Of a stretch of DNA of 64,000 nt, positions 43,646 to 52,682 are shown one piece after another. The stretch spans positions 119,162 through 183,161 of the forward strand of contig NZ_BDCJ01000005.1 in assembly GCF_001613445.1 (NCBI RefSeq), given 5' to 3'. The DNA comes from Nocardia grenadensis NBRC 108939. GTDB lineage: Bacteria; Actinomycetota; Actinomycetes; Mycobacteriales; Mycobacteriaceae. Each line of letters begins with the position of its first letter. Within the stretch, counting starts at the first letter, position 1. A program made the translations under genes and the position numbers. The notes below the pieces were generated by a model. That model was not told the DNA's origin. It searched no databases and saw nothing but the letters and a program-made list of their open reading frames with translations.

Positions 43646-43901
43646 TTCTTCTTTCAACCGTCGCGCGTGCGGGTTATTCGCGGAACACGCCGACGGCTGG
43701 TCTTCTCGATAGCTATTTGGAATTACCGCTGGCCCCGGCGTCGATCGCCGGGGCCGCTGCGCCCGGCGGCGTTCCATCTTGCCCGAGTGGCGAACTGCCC
43801 GGCACCATAGGTGTGATCGGCCGGGCCACATGCGCCGCAGTGCAAGAGGTCCGCAGTGTTCGGCAGTTGCTGCCGATATGGAGAGGTGAGGTATCGGCGC
43901 A

Positions 43902-44525
43902 GTGTCCGGATCCGTCGGTTCGTTCCTTCGATTCACCGATGACGAAGGCCGTAGGTGCGAGGTGATGTTGAGCCCCGATCGGCAGCGGATCACCGTCGGC
44001 CGCTCCGCGAGTGCCGATCTGTCGCTGCGCTGGGACGCCGAGGTGTCGCGGTTGCACGCCGCGGTCGAATACCTCGCCGCGCACTGGACCATCGTGGACG
44101 ACGGCCTCTCCCGTAACGGCACGTTCGTCAACGGCGAACGCATCAACGGCCGCCGTCGGCTGATGCCCGGCGACCGTATCCGGGTGGGCACCTCGCTGGT
44201 GTCCTTCCACGACTTCAATGGTGTCGCCGACGACGCCACCCGCGCCTCCGGCGCCAGTACGCCCACCGTGCGCTCACTGACCGAGGCGCAGCGGGGTGTG
44301 CTCGTCGCGCTGTGCCGCCCGTTCAAAGGGGATGCCGGTTTCGCGGCCCCCGCCACGAACCAGCAGATCGCCGATGAACTGTTCCTGAGTGTGGACGCCG
44401 TCAAGACCCATCTGCGCGCCTTGTTCGCCAAGTTCGGGGTCGAGGACCTGCCGCAGAACCAGAAGCGGGTCCGGCTCGCCGCGCTGGCCATGCGCAGCGG
44501 TCTGATCACCGATCGCGATCTGTGA
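43902..44525 (+). CDS. FHA domain protein with C-terminal helix-turn-helix
   Basis: A 207-residue fusion. Residues 20-110 are an FHA phosphothreonine-binding domain with the canonical GRS, S-x-x-H and N-G residues (ITVGRSASADLSLRWDAEVS, RLHAAVE, DDGLSRNGTFVNGERI). Residues 125-207 contain a winged or LuxR-like helix-turn-helix (QQIADELFLSVDAVKTHLRA, then LFAKFGVEDLPQNQKRVRLA). This suggests a transcription factor or scaffold that responds to Ser/Thr kinase signalling. GTG 43902 has GGAGAGGTGAGG upstream. It lies between lsr2 and clpC1 on the same strand. Confidence 0.85.
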   Translation: MSGSVGSFLRFTDDEGRRCEVMLSPDRQRITVGRSASADLSLRWDAEVSRLHAAVEYLAAHWTIVDDGLSRNGTFVNGERINGRRRLMPGDRIRVGTSLVSFHDFNGVADDATRASGASTPTVRSLTEAQRGVLVALCRPFKGDAGFAAPATNQQIADELFLSVDAVKTHLRALFAKFGVEDLPQNQKRVRLAALAMRSGLITDRDL

Positions 44526-44830
44526 CCGCCGTCCCCCGGCCGCTCACCCCCCGACTATCCGATATCCCCAGCTCTGGGAGTCGTTTTGTTCGCTCTGGGC
44601 AAAACCGGAGTGGGAAACCAATCGGTGGGTAAGGGCGTTATGAGTGAATAGGTCTGCTGTCGGGCCCACATCATTAGGGTGGAGCGGCGGCGGCGTAATC
44701 CCCTGCCAACTAGAGTGGGAGGCGGGGGCCGCAACCCCTGGCCTTCATGGCAGGCTGAAGCCGACGGTTGTCCACGACACACCACGGCGTCAGCCGGCCA
44801 TAGAGTCCGGAGCAGGAGAGTGAGGGAGCG
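44526..44830 (+). promoter_or_regulatory. clpC1 upstream region
   Basis: No gene fits in these 305 bases. Three TANNNT boxes are visible: TAGGGT (44675-44680), TAGAGT (44711-44716) and TAGAGT near 44806, so more than one promoter is possible. The ribosome site is within GGAGAGTGAGGGAGCG directly before the ATG. Confidence 0.5.
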
Positions 44831-47386
44831 ATGTTCGAGAGGTTCACCGACCGCGCGAGGCGTGTCGTCGTCCTGGCCCAAGAAGAGGCCCGGATGCTCA
44901 ACCACAACTACATCGGCACCGAGCACATCCTGCTGGGTCTGATCCACGAGGGTGAGGGTGTCGCGGCCAAGTCCCTGGAGTCGCTCGGTATCTCGCTGGA
45001 GGGCGTGCGCAGCCAGGTCGAGGAGATCATCGGCCAGGGCCAGCAGGCCCCGTCCGGTCATATTCCGTTCACCCCCCGCGCCAAGAAGGTGCTGGAACTG
45101 AGCCTGCGCGAAGCGCTGCAGCTCGGTCACAACTACATCGGCACCGAGCACATCCTGCTCGGCCTGATCCGCGAGGGCGAGGGCGTCGCGGCCCAGGTGC
45201 TGGTCAAGCTCGGCGCCGATCTCAACCGGGTCCGCCAGCAGGTCATCCAGCTGCTCTCCGGGTATCAGGGCAAGGAGCCCGTGGAGTCCGGCGCCCGGGG
45301 CGAGACGGGTACCCCGTCCACTTCGCTGGTGCTCGACCAGTTCGGCCGCAACCTCACCCAGGCGGCCCTGGAAGGCAAACTCGACCCCGTCATCGGCCGC
45401 TCGAAGGAGATCGAGCGGGTCATGCAGGTGCTTAGCCGCCGTACCAAGAACAACCCGGTCCTGATCGGCGAGCCCGGTGTCGGTAAGACAGCCGTGGTCG
45501 AGGGCCTGGCCCAGGCCATCGTCAACGGCGAGGTCCCGGAGACGCTGAAGGACAAGCAGCTCTACACCCTCGACCTGGGTTCCCTGGTCGCGGGCAGCCG
45601 CTACCGCGGTGATTTCGAAGAGCGCCTGAAGAAGGTGCTCAAGGAGATCAACACCCGCGGCGATATCATCCTGTTCATCGACGAGCTGCACACATTGGTC
45701 GGCGCGGGTGCCGCCGAGGGGGCTATCGACGCGGCCTCCATCCTGAAGCCCAAGCTGGCCCGCGGAGAGCTGCAGACCATCGGCGCCACCACCCTCGACG
45801 AGTACCGCAAGTACATCGAGAAGGACGCCGCCCTGGAGCGCCGGTTCCAGCCGGTGCAGGTGGGCGAGCCGACCGTCGAGCACACGATCAATATCCTCAA
45901 AGGTCTGCGCGACCGCTACGAGGCGCACCACCGGGTGTCCATCACCGACGGTGCCCTGGTGGCCGCGGCCACTCTGGCCGACCGCTATATCAACGACCGG
46001 TTCCTCCCGGACAAGGCGATCGACCTGATCGACGAGGCCGGCGCCCGGATGCGCATCCGCCGGATGACCGCGCCGCCGGACCTGCGCGAATTCGACGACA
46101 AGATCGCCGACGCGCGCCGGGAGAAGGAATCGGCGATCGACGCGCAGGACTTCGAGAAGGCCGCGCGGCTGCGCGACAAGGAGAAGCAGCTCGTCGCCAA
46201 GCGGGCCGAGCGGGAGAAGCAGTGGCGCTCCGGTGACCTGGATGTCGTGGCCGAGGTCGACGACGAGCAGATCGCCGAGGTGCTGGCCAACTGGACCGGT
46301 ATCCCCGTCTTCAAGCTCACCGAGGAGGAGACCACCCGTCTGCTCCGCATGGAGGACGAGCTGCACAAGCGGATCATCGGCCAGGAGGACGCGGTCAAGG
46401 CCGTCTCCAAGGCCATCCGCCGCACCCGCGCGGGTCTGAAGGATCCGAAGCGTCCGTCCGGCTCGTTCATCTTCGCCGGTCCGTCCGGTGTCGGTAAGAC
46501 CGAGCTGTCCAAGGCGCTGGCGAACTTCCTCTTCGGCGACGACGACGCGCTCATTCAGATCGATATGGGCGAGTTCCACGACCGTTTCACCGCGTCGCGG
46601 CTGTTCGGTGCCCCGCCCGGGTACGTCGGCTACGAAGAGGGTGGCCAGCTCACCGAGAAGGTGCGCCGCAAGCCGTTCTCGGTCGTGCTGTTCGACGAGA
46701 TCGAGAAGGCCCACCAGGAGATCTACAACACCCTGTTGCAGGTGCTCGAGGACGGCCGCCTCACCGACGGCCAGGGCCGGACCGTGGACTTCAAGAACAC
46801 GGTGCTGATCTTCACCTCGAACCTCGGCACCTCCGATATCTCGAAGGCCGTGGGTCTGGGCTTCTCGCAGAGCAATGCGGAGGGATCGAACTACGAGCGG
46901 ATGAAACTCAAGGTCAACGACGAGCTGAAGAAGCACTTCCGGCCGGAGTTCCTCAACCGTATCGACGATGTGATCGTCTTCCACCAGCTCACCACCGAGC
47001 AGATCGTGGAAATGGTGGATTTGATGATCGCCCGCGTCGAGCGGCAGCTGAAGGCCAAGGATATGGCGATCACGCTCACCGAGAACGCCAAGAGCCTGCT
47101 GGCCAAGCGTGGCTTCGACCCCGTGCTCGGTGCCCGGCCGCTGCGCCGCACCATCCAGCGCGAGATCGAGGACCAGCTCTCGGAGAAGATCCTCTTCGGC
47201 GAGATCGGCCCCGGTCAGACCGTCCAGGTCGATGTCGAGGGTTGGGACGGCGAAGGCTCCGGCGAGGACGCCCGCTTCACCTTCGCACCGAAGGCCAAGC
47301 TCACCAAGGAAGACGGCGAGAAGAAGCCCGAGGTCGTGCTCACCGGCGCCTCCGAGGGTTCGACCGAAGCCGCTTCGGGCGAGTAG
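44831..47386 (+). CDS. clpC1: ATP-dependent Clp protease ATP-binding subunit ClpC1
   Basis: An 851-residue Hsp100 unfoldase that feeds substrates to ClpP1P2. The N-terminal double Clp-N repeat starts [20 protein letters not shown], with [20 protein letters not shown] and its second copy [19 protein letters not shown]. First [19 protein letters not shown]; middle coiled coil with UVR-like motif ([20 protein letters not shown], near 435); second [18 protein letters not shown]. The C-terminal tail is acidic and variable. It is the target of cyclomarin, ecumicin and lassomycin in mycobacteria. Essential in relatives. Confidence 0.97.
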   Translation: MFERFTDRARRVVVLAQEEARMLNHNYIGTEHILLGLIHEGEGVAAKSLESLGISLEGVRSQVEEIIGQGQQAPSGHIPFTPRAKKVLELSLREALQLGHNYIGTEHILLGLIREGEGVAAQVLVKLGADLNRVRQQVIQLLSGYQGKEPVESGARGETGTPSTSLVLDQFGRNLTQAALEGKLDPVIGRSKEIERVMQVLSRRTKNNPVLIGEPGVGKTAVVEGLAQAIVNGEVPETLKDKQLYTLDLGSLVAGSRYRGDFEERLKKVLKEINTRGDIILFIDELHTLVGAGAAEGAIDAASILKPKLARGELQTIGATTLDEYRKYIEKDAALERRFQPVQVGEPTVEHTINILKGLRDRYEAHHRVSITDGALVAAATLADRYINDRFLPDKAIDLIDEAGARMRIRRMTAPPDLREFDDKIADARREKESAIDAQDFEKAARLRDKEKQLVAKRAEREKQWRSGDLDVVAEVDDEQIAEVLANWTGIPVFKLTEEETTRLLRMEDELHKRIIGQEDAVKAVSKAIRRTRAGLKDPKRPSGSFIFAGPSGVGKTELSKALANFLFGDDDALIQIDMGEFHDRFTASRLFGAPPGYVGYEEGGQLTEKVRRKPFSVVLFDEIEKAHQEIYNTLLQVLEDGRLTDGQGRTVDFKNTVLIFTSNLGTSDISKAVGLGFSQSNAEGSNYERMKLKVNDELKKHFRPEFLNRIDDVIVFHQLTTEQIVEMVDLMIARVERQLKAKDMAITLTENAKSLLAKRGFDPVLGARPLRRTIQREIEDQLSEKILFGEIGPGQTVQVDVEGWDGEGSGEDARFTFAPKAKLTKEDGEKKPEVVLTGASEGSTEAASGE

Positions 47387-47401
47387 CCGACAGGTCGGCA
47401 G

Positions 47402-47445
47402 AGGGCCTGCCCGCCGGTATCACACCGGTGGGCAGGCCCTTTCGT
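47402..47445 (+). terminator. clpC1 terminator
   Basis: AGGGCCTGCCC (47402-47412) and CCGGT (47414-47418) pair with ACCGG and GGGCAGGCCCT (to 47441), loop ATCAC, followed by TTTCG. It starts 16 bases after the stop. Confidence 0.88.
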
Positions 47446-47546
47446 GTGGGTGAGAGGACGCGCCTGCCGGTCTGCGGGGGACATTCCGGTCGGTGCGCGC
47501 GCGTACGGTGACGGCAGTTCATTCGATACGAATCGGGGGTATCACC

Positions 47547-48197
47547 ATGACGAATCCGGATCTGACCACGATCGCGGTTCTGCTCGACCGTTCCGGCTCC
47601 ATGCAGACCATCAAATCCGATACCGAGGGTGGGTTGGCCGCCTATTTCGAGGAGCAGCGGCAGGTCGAGAAGGCAGTGCGGGTCACCCTCGCGCAATTCG
47701 ATACCGAGTACGAATGTGTGTACTCGAATGTCCCGATCGATCAGGTCCCGCCGCCGGTCCTGCAGCCGCGCGGCGGCACCGCGCTCTACGACGCCATCGG
47801 CAGATCGGTCACCGATCTCGGTGCGGAACTGGCCGCCCGGCCGGAGGAGGAGCGGCCCGGCACCGTGATCGTGGTCGTCCTCACCGACGGGCACGAGAAT
47901 TCGAGCCGCGAATGGACGCATGCCGCCGTGCGGTCACTGATCGAGCAGCAGCAGAACGTCTACAGCTGGGATTTTCTGTTTCTCGGCGCCAATATGGACG
48001 CGGTCGAGATCGGGAGCGGTCTCGGCTTCGCCCCGCAGCAGTCCATCACCTACGGGGCGGCGCCGGCGGGTGTCGCCGGGGTGTTCCGGGCAGCAGGGGC
48101 GTATTCACGGCGGCTACAGGCCCCGGCGGGCGCACCGGACTCGGCCCGCGCGGCCGGGTTCACCGAGCAAGAGCGTCGCGACGCGAACCCGGGCTGA
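47547..48197 (+). CDS. von Willebrand factor A (VWA) domain protein
   Basis: A 216-residue protein that is essentially one VWA domain. The metal-ion-dependent adhesion site is complete: DRSGSM at 14-19 (DxSxS), a Thr in RGGTALYDAIG near 83-93, and VVLTDGHENSS (Asp near 122). It has no signal peptide, so it probably mediates intracellular protein assembly. ATG 47547 is preceded by GGGGG at eight bases. It is convergent with a histidine-kinase gene and has no MoxR partner nearby. Confidence 0.85.
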   Translation: MTNPDLTTIAVLLDRSGSMQTIKSDTEGGLAAYFEEQRQVEKAVRVTLAQFDTEYECVYSNVPIDQVPPPVLQPRGGTALYDAIGRSVTDLGAELAARPEEERPGTVIVVVLTDGHENSSREWTHAAVRSLIEQQQNVYSWDFLFLGANMDAVEIGSGLGFAPQQSITYGAAPAGVAGVFRAAGAYSRRLQAPAGAPDSARAAGFTEQERRDANPG

Positions 48198-48206
48198 ACC
48201 GCGGGG

Positions 48207-49322
48207 TCACTCGGGTGCTGCGGGTCCCGGATCGGCCGGGGAGCCGCCGCTTCCGCGTGGTTCGGAGGTCACCGCTACCGGTGCCGGCGGCCGGCGAGAA
48301 TCGTTGTCGCCGGGCTCGTTACGGGTCGGGGGCCGCGCATCGGGGTCGATCGCGATCCGCAGTGGGCGGCTCGGTAGCCGCGCGGCAACCCGGTAGCCGC
48401 CGCTGGGTTTGGGGCCGGCGGTCAATCCGCCACCGAGCGCGTGAGTGCGTTCCCGCATGGCGATGATCCCCATCCCACGGGTGGGGCCGGCGTGTTCGGG
48501 TTTGCCGGTGGGACGGGTGTTGTCGACGGTGAGATCCACCGAATCGCCGGTGTAGCGCACCGTCACGGTGGCCTCGGAGCCCGGGGCGTGGCGCACGACA
48601 TTGGCCAGGGATTCCTGGACGATCTGGGTGGCCGCCTCGTCGATCGCCGCGGGCAGGGAATCGGGGGTCCCCAGGACCCGGGTGTGCACCGTCAGCCCCG
48701 CCAGCCGGGGTTTGCGCAGGAGTTCGTCCAGGTCGGACATGGTGGGGTCGGGTTCGCGAGGTGGTGGGGACGGCGCTTGGGTGGCGGCCGGCGGGCGGCC
48801 CGCGCTGGAGCCGTTCGCTCGCGACCGGTCGACGCCGGGCCGGTCGCGGCGGCCGAAACCACCTCGGCGCGAACGCCTCGCACGCTCGCGCGGACCGATA
48901 TCCGCGGCGTCGGCGGGGTCGTGATCGGGAGGCGGCTGCGCGGGTGCGCCGGATAGGGGCTCCACCGCCTGGATCGCGTGGCGCAGTGCCTGCACATCCT
49001 CGAGCGCGTTGCGGCTGGTCGTTTTGATCTCGGCGACCGTCCCCGCCGCTTTCGCGGACTTGTTCTCCACCTGCTGGAGGGCCATTCCGGCCTGCACATT
49101 GATGAGCGAGAGATTGTGCCCCACCACATCGTGCAGCTCCCGGGCGATCAGCAGGCGCTCCGTGCCGACCTCGAGTTCCCGCTGCTGCCGCGCTGCCATG
49201 CGTTCGGCGGTGTCCAGGGCCTGCCGGGTTTGTGCGAGCAGGCGACGGTGCCGCAGCACTTCGAACAGCGCCGCGGCCAGCGCGACCCAGCCCAGTAGCC
49301 CGACCATCTGCCAGCCCGTCAT
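48207..49322 (-). CDS. Orphan NarL-type sensor histidine kinase
   Basis: A 371-residue kinase of the HisKA_3 class. There is one N-terminal hydrophobic segment (MVGLLGWVALAAALFEVL) and no sensor domain; the phospho-acceptor box is LLIARELHDVVGHNLSLI (His near 64), followed by a 65-residue Pro/Arg/Ala-rich insert, then the ATPase domain (IVQESLANVVRHAPGSEATV, about 238-257, and TRGMGIIAMRERTHALGGG). The last 60 residues are disordered. No response-regulator gene is adjacent, so its partner is elsewhere. GGAGAG precedes the ATG. Confidence 0.85.
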   Translation of the reverse strand: MTGWQMVGLLGWVALAAALFEVLRHRRLLAQTRQALDTAERMAARQQRELEVGTERLLIARELHDVVGHNLSLINVQAGMALQQVENKSAKAAGTVAEIKTTSRNALEDVQALRHAIQAVEPLSGAPAQPPPDHDPADAADIGPRERARRSRRGGFGRRDRPGVDRSRANGSSAGRPPAATQAPSPPPREPDPTMSDLDELLRKPRLAGLTVHTRVLGTPDSLPAAIDEAATQIVQESLANVVRHAPGSEATVTVRYTGDSVDLTVDNTRPTGKPEHAGPTRGMGIIAMRERTHALGGGLTAGPKPSGGYRVAARLPSRPLRIAIDPDARPPTRNEPGDNDSRRPPAPVAVTSEPRGSGGSPADPGPAAPE

Positions 49323-49507
49323 CGCGCACTCTCCACCTGCACCACCCTATTCGTCTGTTGTGCTCGGTCGTCGGCGCACACCCGGATTACCGGTGCCGCA
49401 ATGGTATTCCGACGACGAATGCGCCGGTTCCGGGTGGGCCGGTCGGCAGCGGCGCGTGATCACCGCATCTGCGGCAGTACCCGCCCCGGCGCGGGTATGG
49501 TCCAGTG

Positions 49508-49960
49508 ATGGTCGACCAGCAAGTGCGTGTACCGGACCTGTCCACACGGCCGTACGAACTCACCGTGGAGCGGGTGATGACCGCTTCACCCGAACTCCTC
49601 TACTTGGCGTGGACCCAGGGCTTCGATATCTGGTTCGCGGAACCGTCCTCGGTGCGGATGCGGCCCGAGGTGAACGAGCCGTTCTATTTCGAGACCCGGG
49701 AGGAGGGGAACTCTCGGCCGCATTACGGCCGCTTCCTCCGTCTGGAACCGGGCCGGCTCGTCGAAATGACCTGGGTGACCGGCGCCGGCGGCACCGAGGG
49801 CGCGGAAACGGTGGTGCGGGTGGAACTGGTCAAACAACCCCGTGGCATCCGGTTGCGGTTGCGGCACAGCGGTTTTGCCGACGAAGCGGCCCGCGACCGG
49901 CATCGGGACGTCTGGCCCGCGGTGCTGGCCCGCCTCGACGAACGAACTGCGACCAAGTGA
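49508..49960 (+). CDS. SRPBCC (AHSA1-like) domain protein
   Basis: A 150-residue START-like protein. Characteristic features: YELTVERVMTASPELLYLAW (about 15-34), then a beta-sheet with GRFLRLEPGRLVEMTWVT and the closing LRHSGFADEAARDRHRDVWP and terminal helix. Members bind hydrophobic ligands or Hsp90; here nothing points to the ligand. ATG 49508 is preferred over the GTG three bases upstream because TATGGT ends exactly six bases before it (leaderless geometry). Divergent from the histidine kinase gene; the OsmC gene follows at 55 bases. Confidence 0.83.
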   Translation: MVDQQVRVPDLSTRPYELTVERVMTASPELLYLAWTQGFDIWFAEPSSVRMRPEVNEPFYFETREEGNSRPHYGRFLRLEPGRLVEMTWVTGAGGTEGAETVVRVELVKQPRGIRLRLRHSGFADEAARDRHRDVWPAVLARLDERTATK

Positions 49961-50015
49961 GGGTACTAGTAGGTTCGAGTCCGACTCACAACGAATCGTC
50001 TTCGAAAGGATCGTG

Positions 50016-50459
50016 ATGCCCACACGTACCGCGCGCACCGCATGGACCGGTGGTCTCCAGGACGGCTCCGGCCAGGTCGAGCTGATCAGCTCGGGGGTCG
50101 GTAAGTACGAGGTGTCGTTCCCGAAGCGGTCGGCCGATGACGCCGACGGCACAACCAGCCCGGAGGAACTGATCGCCGGGGCACATTCGTCCTGCTACGC
50201 GATGGCGCTGTCGAACGAGATCGCTCAGGCCGGCGGTACCCCGCAGAGCCTCGACGTCTCGGCCGCGGTGACCCTGGGCCCCGACCCGGCGGGCGGTTTC
50301 CGGATCAGCCGGATCGCACTGAAGGTACGTGGCCGGGTATCCGGCCTCGACGAGGCGGGTTTCGCCGCCGCGGCCGCTGCGGCCAAGGCCGGATGCCCGG
50401 TGAGCAAGGCCCTGGGCGGAGTGGACGACATCACCCTGGACGCGGCGCTGGAATCCTGA
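50016..50459 (+). CDS. OsmC/Ohr-family peroxiredoxin
   Basis: A 147-residue organic hydroperoxide reductase-like protein. The two reactive cysteines are in SSCYAMALSNE (about residue 59) and KAGCPVSKAL (about 128), with the GTTSPEELIAGAHSSCY helix of OsmC. It reduces fatty-acid or organic hydroperoxides with thiol cofactors. ATG 50016 has AAAGGA five bases upstream. A perfect hairpin terminator follows the stop. It may be cotranscribed with the SRPBCC gene. Confidence 0.9.
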   Translation: MPTRTARTAWTGGLQDGSGQVELISSGVGKYEVSFPKRSADDADGTTSPEELIAGAHSSCYAMALSNEIAQAGGTPQSLDVSAAVTLGPDPAGGFRISRIALKVRGRVSGLDEAGFAAAAAAAKAGCPVSKALGGVDDITLDAALES

Positions 50460-50463
50460 GATG

Positions 50464-50496
50464 CCTGTCCCGGGCCCCGCGCGGGCCCGGGACAGG
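50464..50496. terminator. Perfect 14-bp hairpin between convergent genes
   Basis: CCTGTCCCGGGCCC (50464-50477) is the exact inverse complement of 50483-50496, loop CGCGC. It lies four bases after the OsmC stop and nine before the stop of the convergent membrane-protein gene. Confidence 0.85.
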
Positions 50497-50505
50497 GAAG
50501 GGCCT

Positions 50506-50991
50506 TTACCAGGGCCTACCGGCGCCGTGTCCGGCCCGGAACCACGCCCGGGCGCCCCGTGTGTACATGGCGGGGATCGCGACGAATACCGCGCATAGAT
50601 GGCCGGCCCGGGTGAGCGCCAGGAATACGGTCGCGGCGCTCATATCGGCGAACACACCGGCGCCTCCGTTCGCGAGCATCCGAACAGGCTCCACGACCAA
50701 TGAGGCCGTACCGACCACGCCTATCCCGGCGGCCAGCAGATTCCTGGCCCAGCGTTCGCCCCGCAGCATCCGCCACGCGACGCCGAGAACCGCCAGATAG
50801 ATCCCGGCGCGCAGTAGCCAACCGCCGGTGAGCTCGCCGATATCCGCTGCGTCGCCCAGCAACGCGCCCCGGACCGCGGCTTCGGTGATACCGCAGCCCA
50901 CGGCCGCCACGAGCGCGACGAAGGCGATGGTGACGGCTGCGGGCCGCCGGGCGAGTGGACTGTCCGGGTGGGCGAGCGTGGTGTCGTGCAT
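50506..50991 (-). CDS. Small four-helix membrane protein downstream of cbtBA
   Basis: About 161 residues with four hydrophobic segments (VTIAFVALVAAVGCGITEAA, AGIYLAVLGVAWRML, LLAAGIGVVGTASLVV, and a last one around TVFLALTRAGHLCAVFVAI). I do not recognise the family. ATG 50991 is chosen because it opens directly onto the first helix region; the longer frame to 51162 would overlap cbtA. It starts 36 bases past the cbtA stop on the same strand, so it could be the third gene of the riboswitch-controlled transcript. Confidence 0.6.
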   Translation of the reverse strand: MHDTTLAHPDSPLARRPAAVTIAFVALVAAVGCGITEAAVRGALLGDAADIGELTGGWLLRAGIYLAVLGVAWRMLRGERWARNLLAAGIGVVGTASLVVEPVRMLANGGAGVFADMSAATVFLALTRAGHLCAVFVAIPAMYTRGARAWFRAGHGAGRPW

Positions 50992-51026
50992 ACCTCGACC
51001 ATGCCCGGTGACTACCGCTCCCCGGA

Positions 51027-51824
51027 TCAACCCGCTGTAGCAGCAGCCTCCGCTACCCGGGTACCACCGCGGTTGCTCCACTCGGTGAGCGCGGCGAAGG
51101 CCAGAGCGATCCCGACCCACAGCGCGGTGGATACGGCCAGCGACGCGGCGCGGAACTCCCACAGCAGCGAGGCCGGGAAGTCGGCCCCCACTTCGTTCAC
51201 CCCGGGCAACAGCACGTAGCCGAGGGTGATCACCAGTACGAATCCGGCCGCGGCCGCGACGAGCCGGAGGGATTCGGGCCGCGGCCGCAGCGCCTTCCAG
51301 ATGTACACACCGGCCGTGACGGCCACCAGGCCCAGCACCACCGAGGCCAGCCAGAGCAGGGTGCGCTCGTTGATCGTCTCCGGGTCACCGACCGCCGGTG
51401 GGTTGGCCGGATACTTGAAGAACGGCACTGCCACCACCGCGACCCAGCCGCCCAGGCCCAGCCCGAGTATCAACCGATGACCGGGCAGCGCGGTGAACCG
51501 CCGGGCGTAATGCGCCGCGGTCGCCACGATCGCCCCGAACGCCATCCCGGCCAGGGCGTTTGCCAGGAACTGCCCGAATTTCTGCCACGGCCTGCTCACC
51601 ACGGCCTCGTCCCCGTGCGTGTGCGCTGTCTCCCCGTGCGTATGTCCGGTACCCGAATCCTGGGCATGCTCCGGCGTGGGAGCCGCGGCCTCCTCGATGG
51701 CGATGGCGGCATCGACCTTGGGCTCGCCGACGAAATTTCCGACGACACCCGCGAGGAGACCGGCGATCAGGCCGGCGAGCAGACCACGGAGCAGCAGGGC
51801 ACCGAAAGATCCACTCAATGGCAC
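51027..51824 (-). CDS. cbtA: CbtA-type cobalt transporter subunit
   Basis: A roughly 265-residue membrane protein with five to six helices. The first helix (SFGALLLRGLLAGLIAGLLA) is followed by a loop with a His-rich GTGHTHGETAHTHGDE stretch (metal binding), then QKFGQFLANALAGMAFGAIV and PFFKYPANPPAVGDPETI, which are hallmarks of CbtA. It is thought to import cobalt for B12 synthesis together with CbtB. The start is either GTG 51824 or TTG 51818, both overlapping the cbtB stop. The upstream cobalamin riboswitch supports the assignment strongly. Confidence 0.88.
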   Translation of the reverse strand: MPLSGSFGALLLRGLLAGLIAGLLAGVVGNFVGEPKVDAAIAIEEAAAPTPEHAQDSGTGHTHGETAHTHGDEAVVSRPWQKFGQFLANALAGMAFGAIVATAAHYARRFTALPGHRLILGLGLGGWVAVVAVPFFKYPANPPAVGDPETINERTLLWLASVVLGLVAVTAGVYIWKALRPRPESLRLVAAAAGFVLVITLGYVLLPGVNEVGADFPASLLWEFRAASLAVSTALWVGIALAFAALTEWSNRGGTRVAEAAATAG

Positions 51825-52009
51825 GGGACACCCAGCAGGTGGCGCCCGTCGTGCATCAGCTCGTGCAGGAACATACCGCCGCGCGATACGGCGCCTTGAT
51901 CGAATCCGACCAGGTAGAGCGTCAGCAGTGCCAGCAGGACGACGCCTACTGTGACGAGCACTGTCGCCGCCGTATCGGCGGCCCTGCTCGGGACATGGGC
52001 TATGGCCAT
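51815..52009 (-). CDS. cbtB: CbtB-type cobalt transporter subunit
   Basis: A 64-residue protein with one membrane helix (TAATVLVTVGVVLLALLTLY) and the CbtB C-terminal histidine motif FLHELMHDGRHLLGVPCH, a likely metal site. It has the length and layout of CbtB. ATG 52009 has GAGGAGG eight bases upstream. Its 3' end overlaps cbtA by about ten bases. A cobalamin riboswitch occupies the leader, so the pair should be shut down when B12 is plentiful. Confidence 0.9.
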   Translation of the reverse strand: MAIAHVPSRAADTAATVLVTVGVVLLALLTLYLVGFDQGAVSRGGMFLHELMHDGRHLLGVPCH

Positions 52010-52049
52010 GGTGGGTCCTCCTCATCCGGATGCTCGCGTCCGGTTCGCG

Positions 52050-52165
52050 AGTTGTGCGCAGGTGCCGGTGTCTGACTCTGCCCACCCGTTCCGGCGCGGA
52101 CATCACAGTGGCGCGACCGCTCCGGGTTCTCACCGGATTACCGCATCACCTTTGCTTTCACCTCG
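52050..52165 (-). ncRNA. Cobalamin (B12) riboswitch controlling cbtBA
   Basis: Read on the minus strand, the leader contains the class signatures in order: GAGGTGAAAGC near the 5' end, ATCCGGTGAGAACCCGGAGC (P4-P6 core), GTCGCGCCACTGTGA (conserved CCGCCACTG-like box) and GAGTCAGACACC before the closing GGTGC-like helix. It ends about 40 bases before the cbtB start, so control may be by sequestering the ribosome site. Confidence 0.93.
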
Positions 52166-52262
52166 AACTGTGACACCGGCCGTCGCCGCCGTCAATATGT
52201 CCACGAACGATCACCGGCCACGCCGCCGGTGGTCGGCGGCGTGGCCGGTGTGGGGGAGGCGA

Positions 52263-52577
52263 TCAGGACGCGGGTTTACCCGCTACATCGAGTACGACCT
52301 CGAACTCCAGCAGTGAAGCGCCGGTGGCGACAGGCTTGTTCTGCTGTCCGGCATGTGCCTCTTTGGCGGGGCCGTCGCGCCACGCCGCGAAGGACTCCTC
52401 GGAATCCCACTGGGTGACCACGAAATACCGATTCTCGCCGGCCGTGGGCCGCAACAATTGGAAGCCGAGAAACCCCGGGGAGTTCTCGACCGCGTGCGCG
52501 CGATGGGCGAACCGCTTCTCCAGCTCGGGACCCGCGCCCTCGGGGACCTCGATCGCATTGATCTTCACAACAGCCAT
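52263..52577 (-). CDS. mhuD: MhuD-type heme-degrading monooxygenase
   Basis: A 104-residue dimeric ferredoxin-like (ABM/IsdG) protein nearly identical in key segments to mycobacterial MhuD: VVKINAIEVPEGAGPELEKR at the N-terminus (Asn7), HAVENSPGFLGFQLLRP, the Trp in SFAAW and the heme-ligand His in KEAHAGQQ (about residue 75), and the end GASLLEFEVVLDV. MhuD opens heme to mycobilin without releasing CO and frees iron. TAAGCT lies seven bases before the ATG, so the message may be leaderless. It is divergent from a hydrolase gene, as in mycobacteria. Confidence 0.93.
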   Translation of the reverse strand: MAVVKINAIEVPEGAGPELEKRFAHRAHAVENSPGFLGFQLLRPTAGENRYFVVTQWDSEESFAAWRDGPAKEAHAGQQNKPVATGASLLEFEVVLDVAGKPAS

Positions 52578-52682
52578 ACCCCTGAGCTTAGGTATCGCGA
52601 GTCCGGGAGGGACAGTGCCGCACGCCACAGCGGGTCACTACGTGCACCGCCCGGTGGCGCCGACCCCGCCCTGTGGAGGGTT

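Noticed and set aside
44555..46984. 809-codon minus-strand frame antisense to clpC1
   Set aside because: Shadow of clpC1 codon bias; His/Asp/Leu-rich repetitive composition without any domain.
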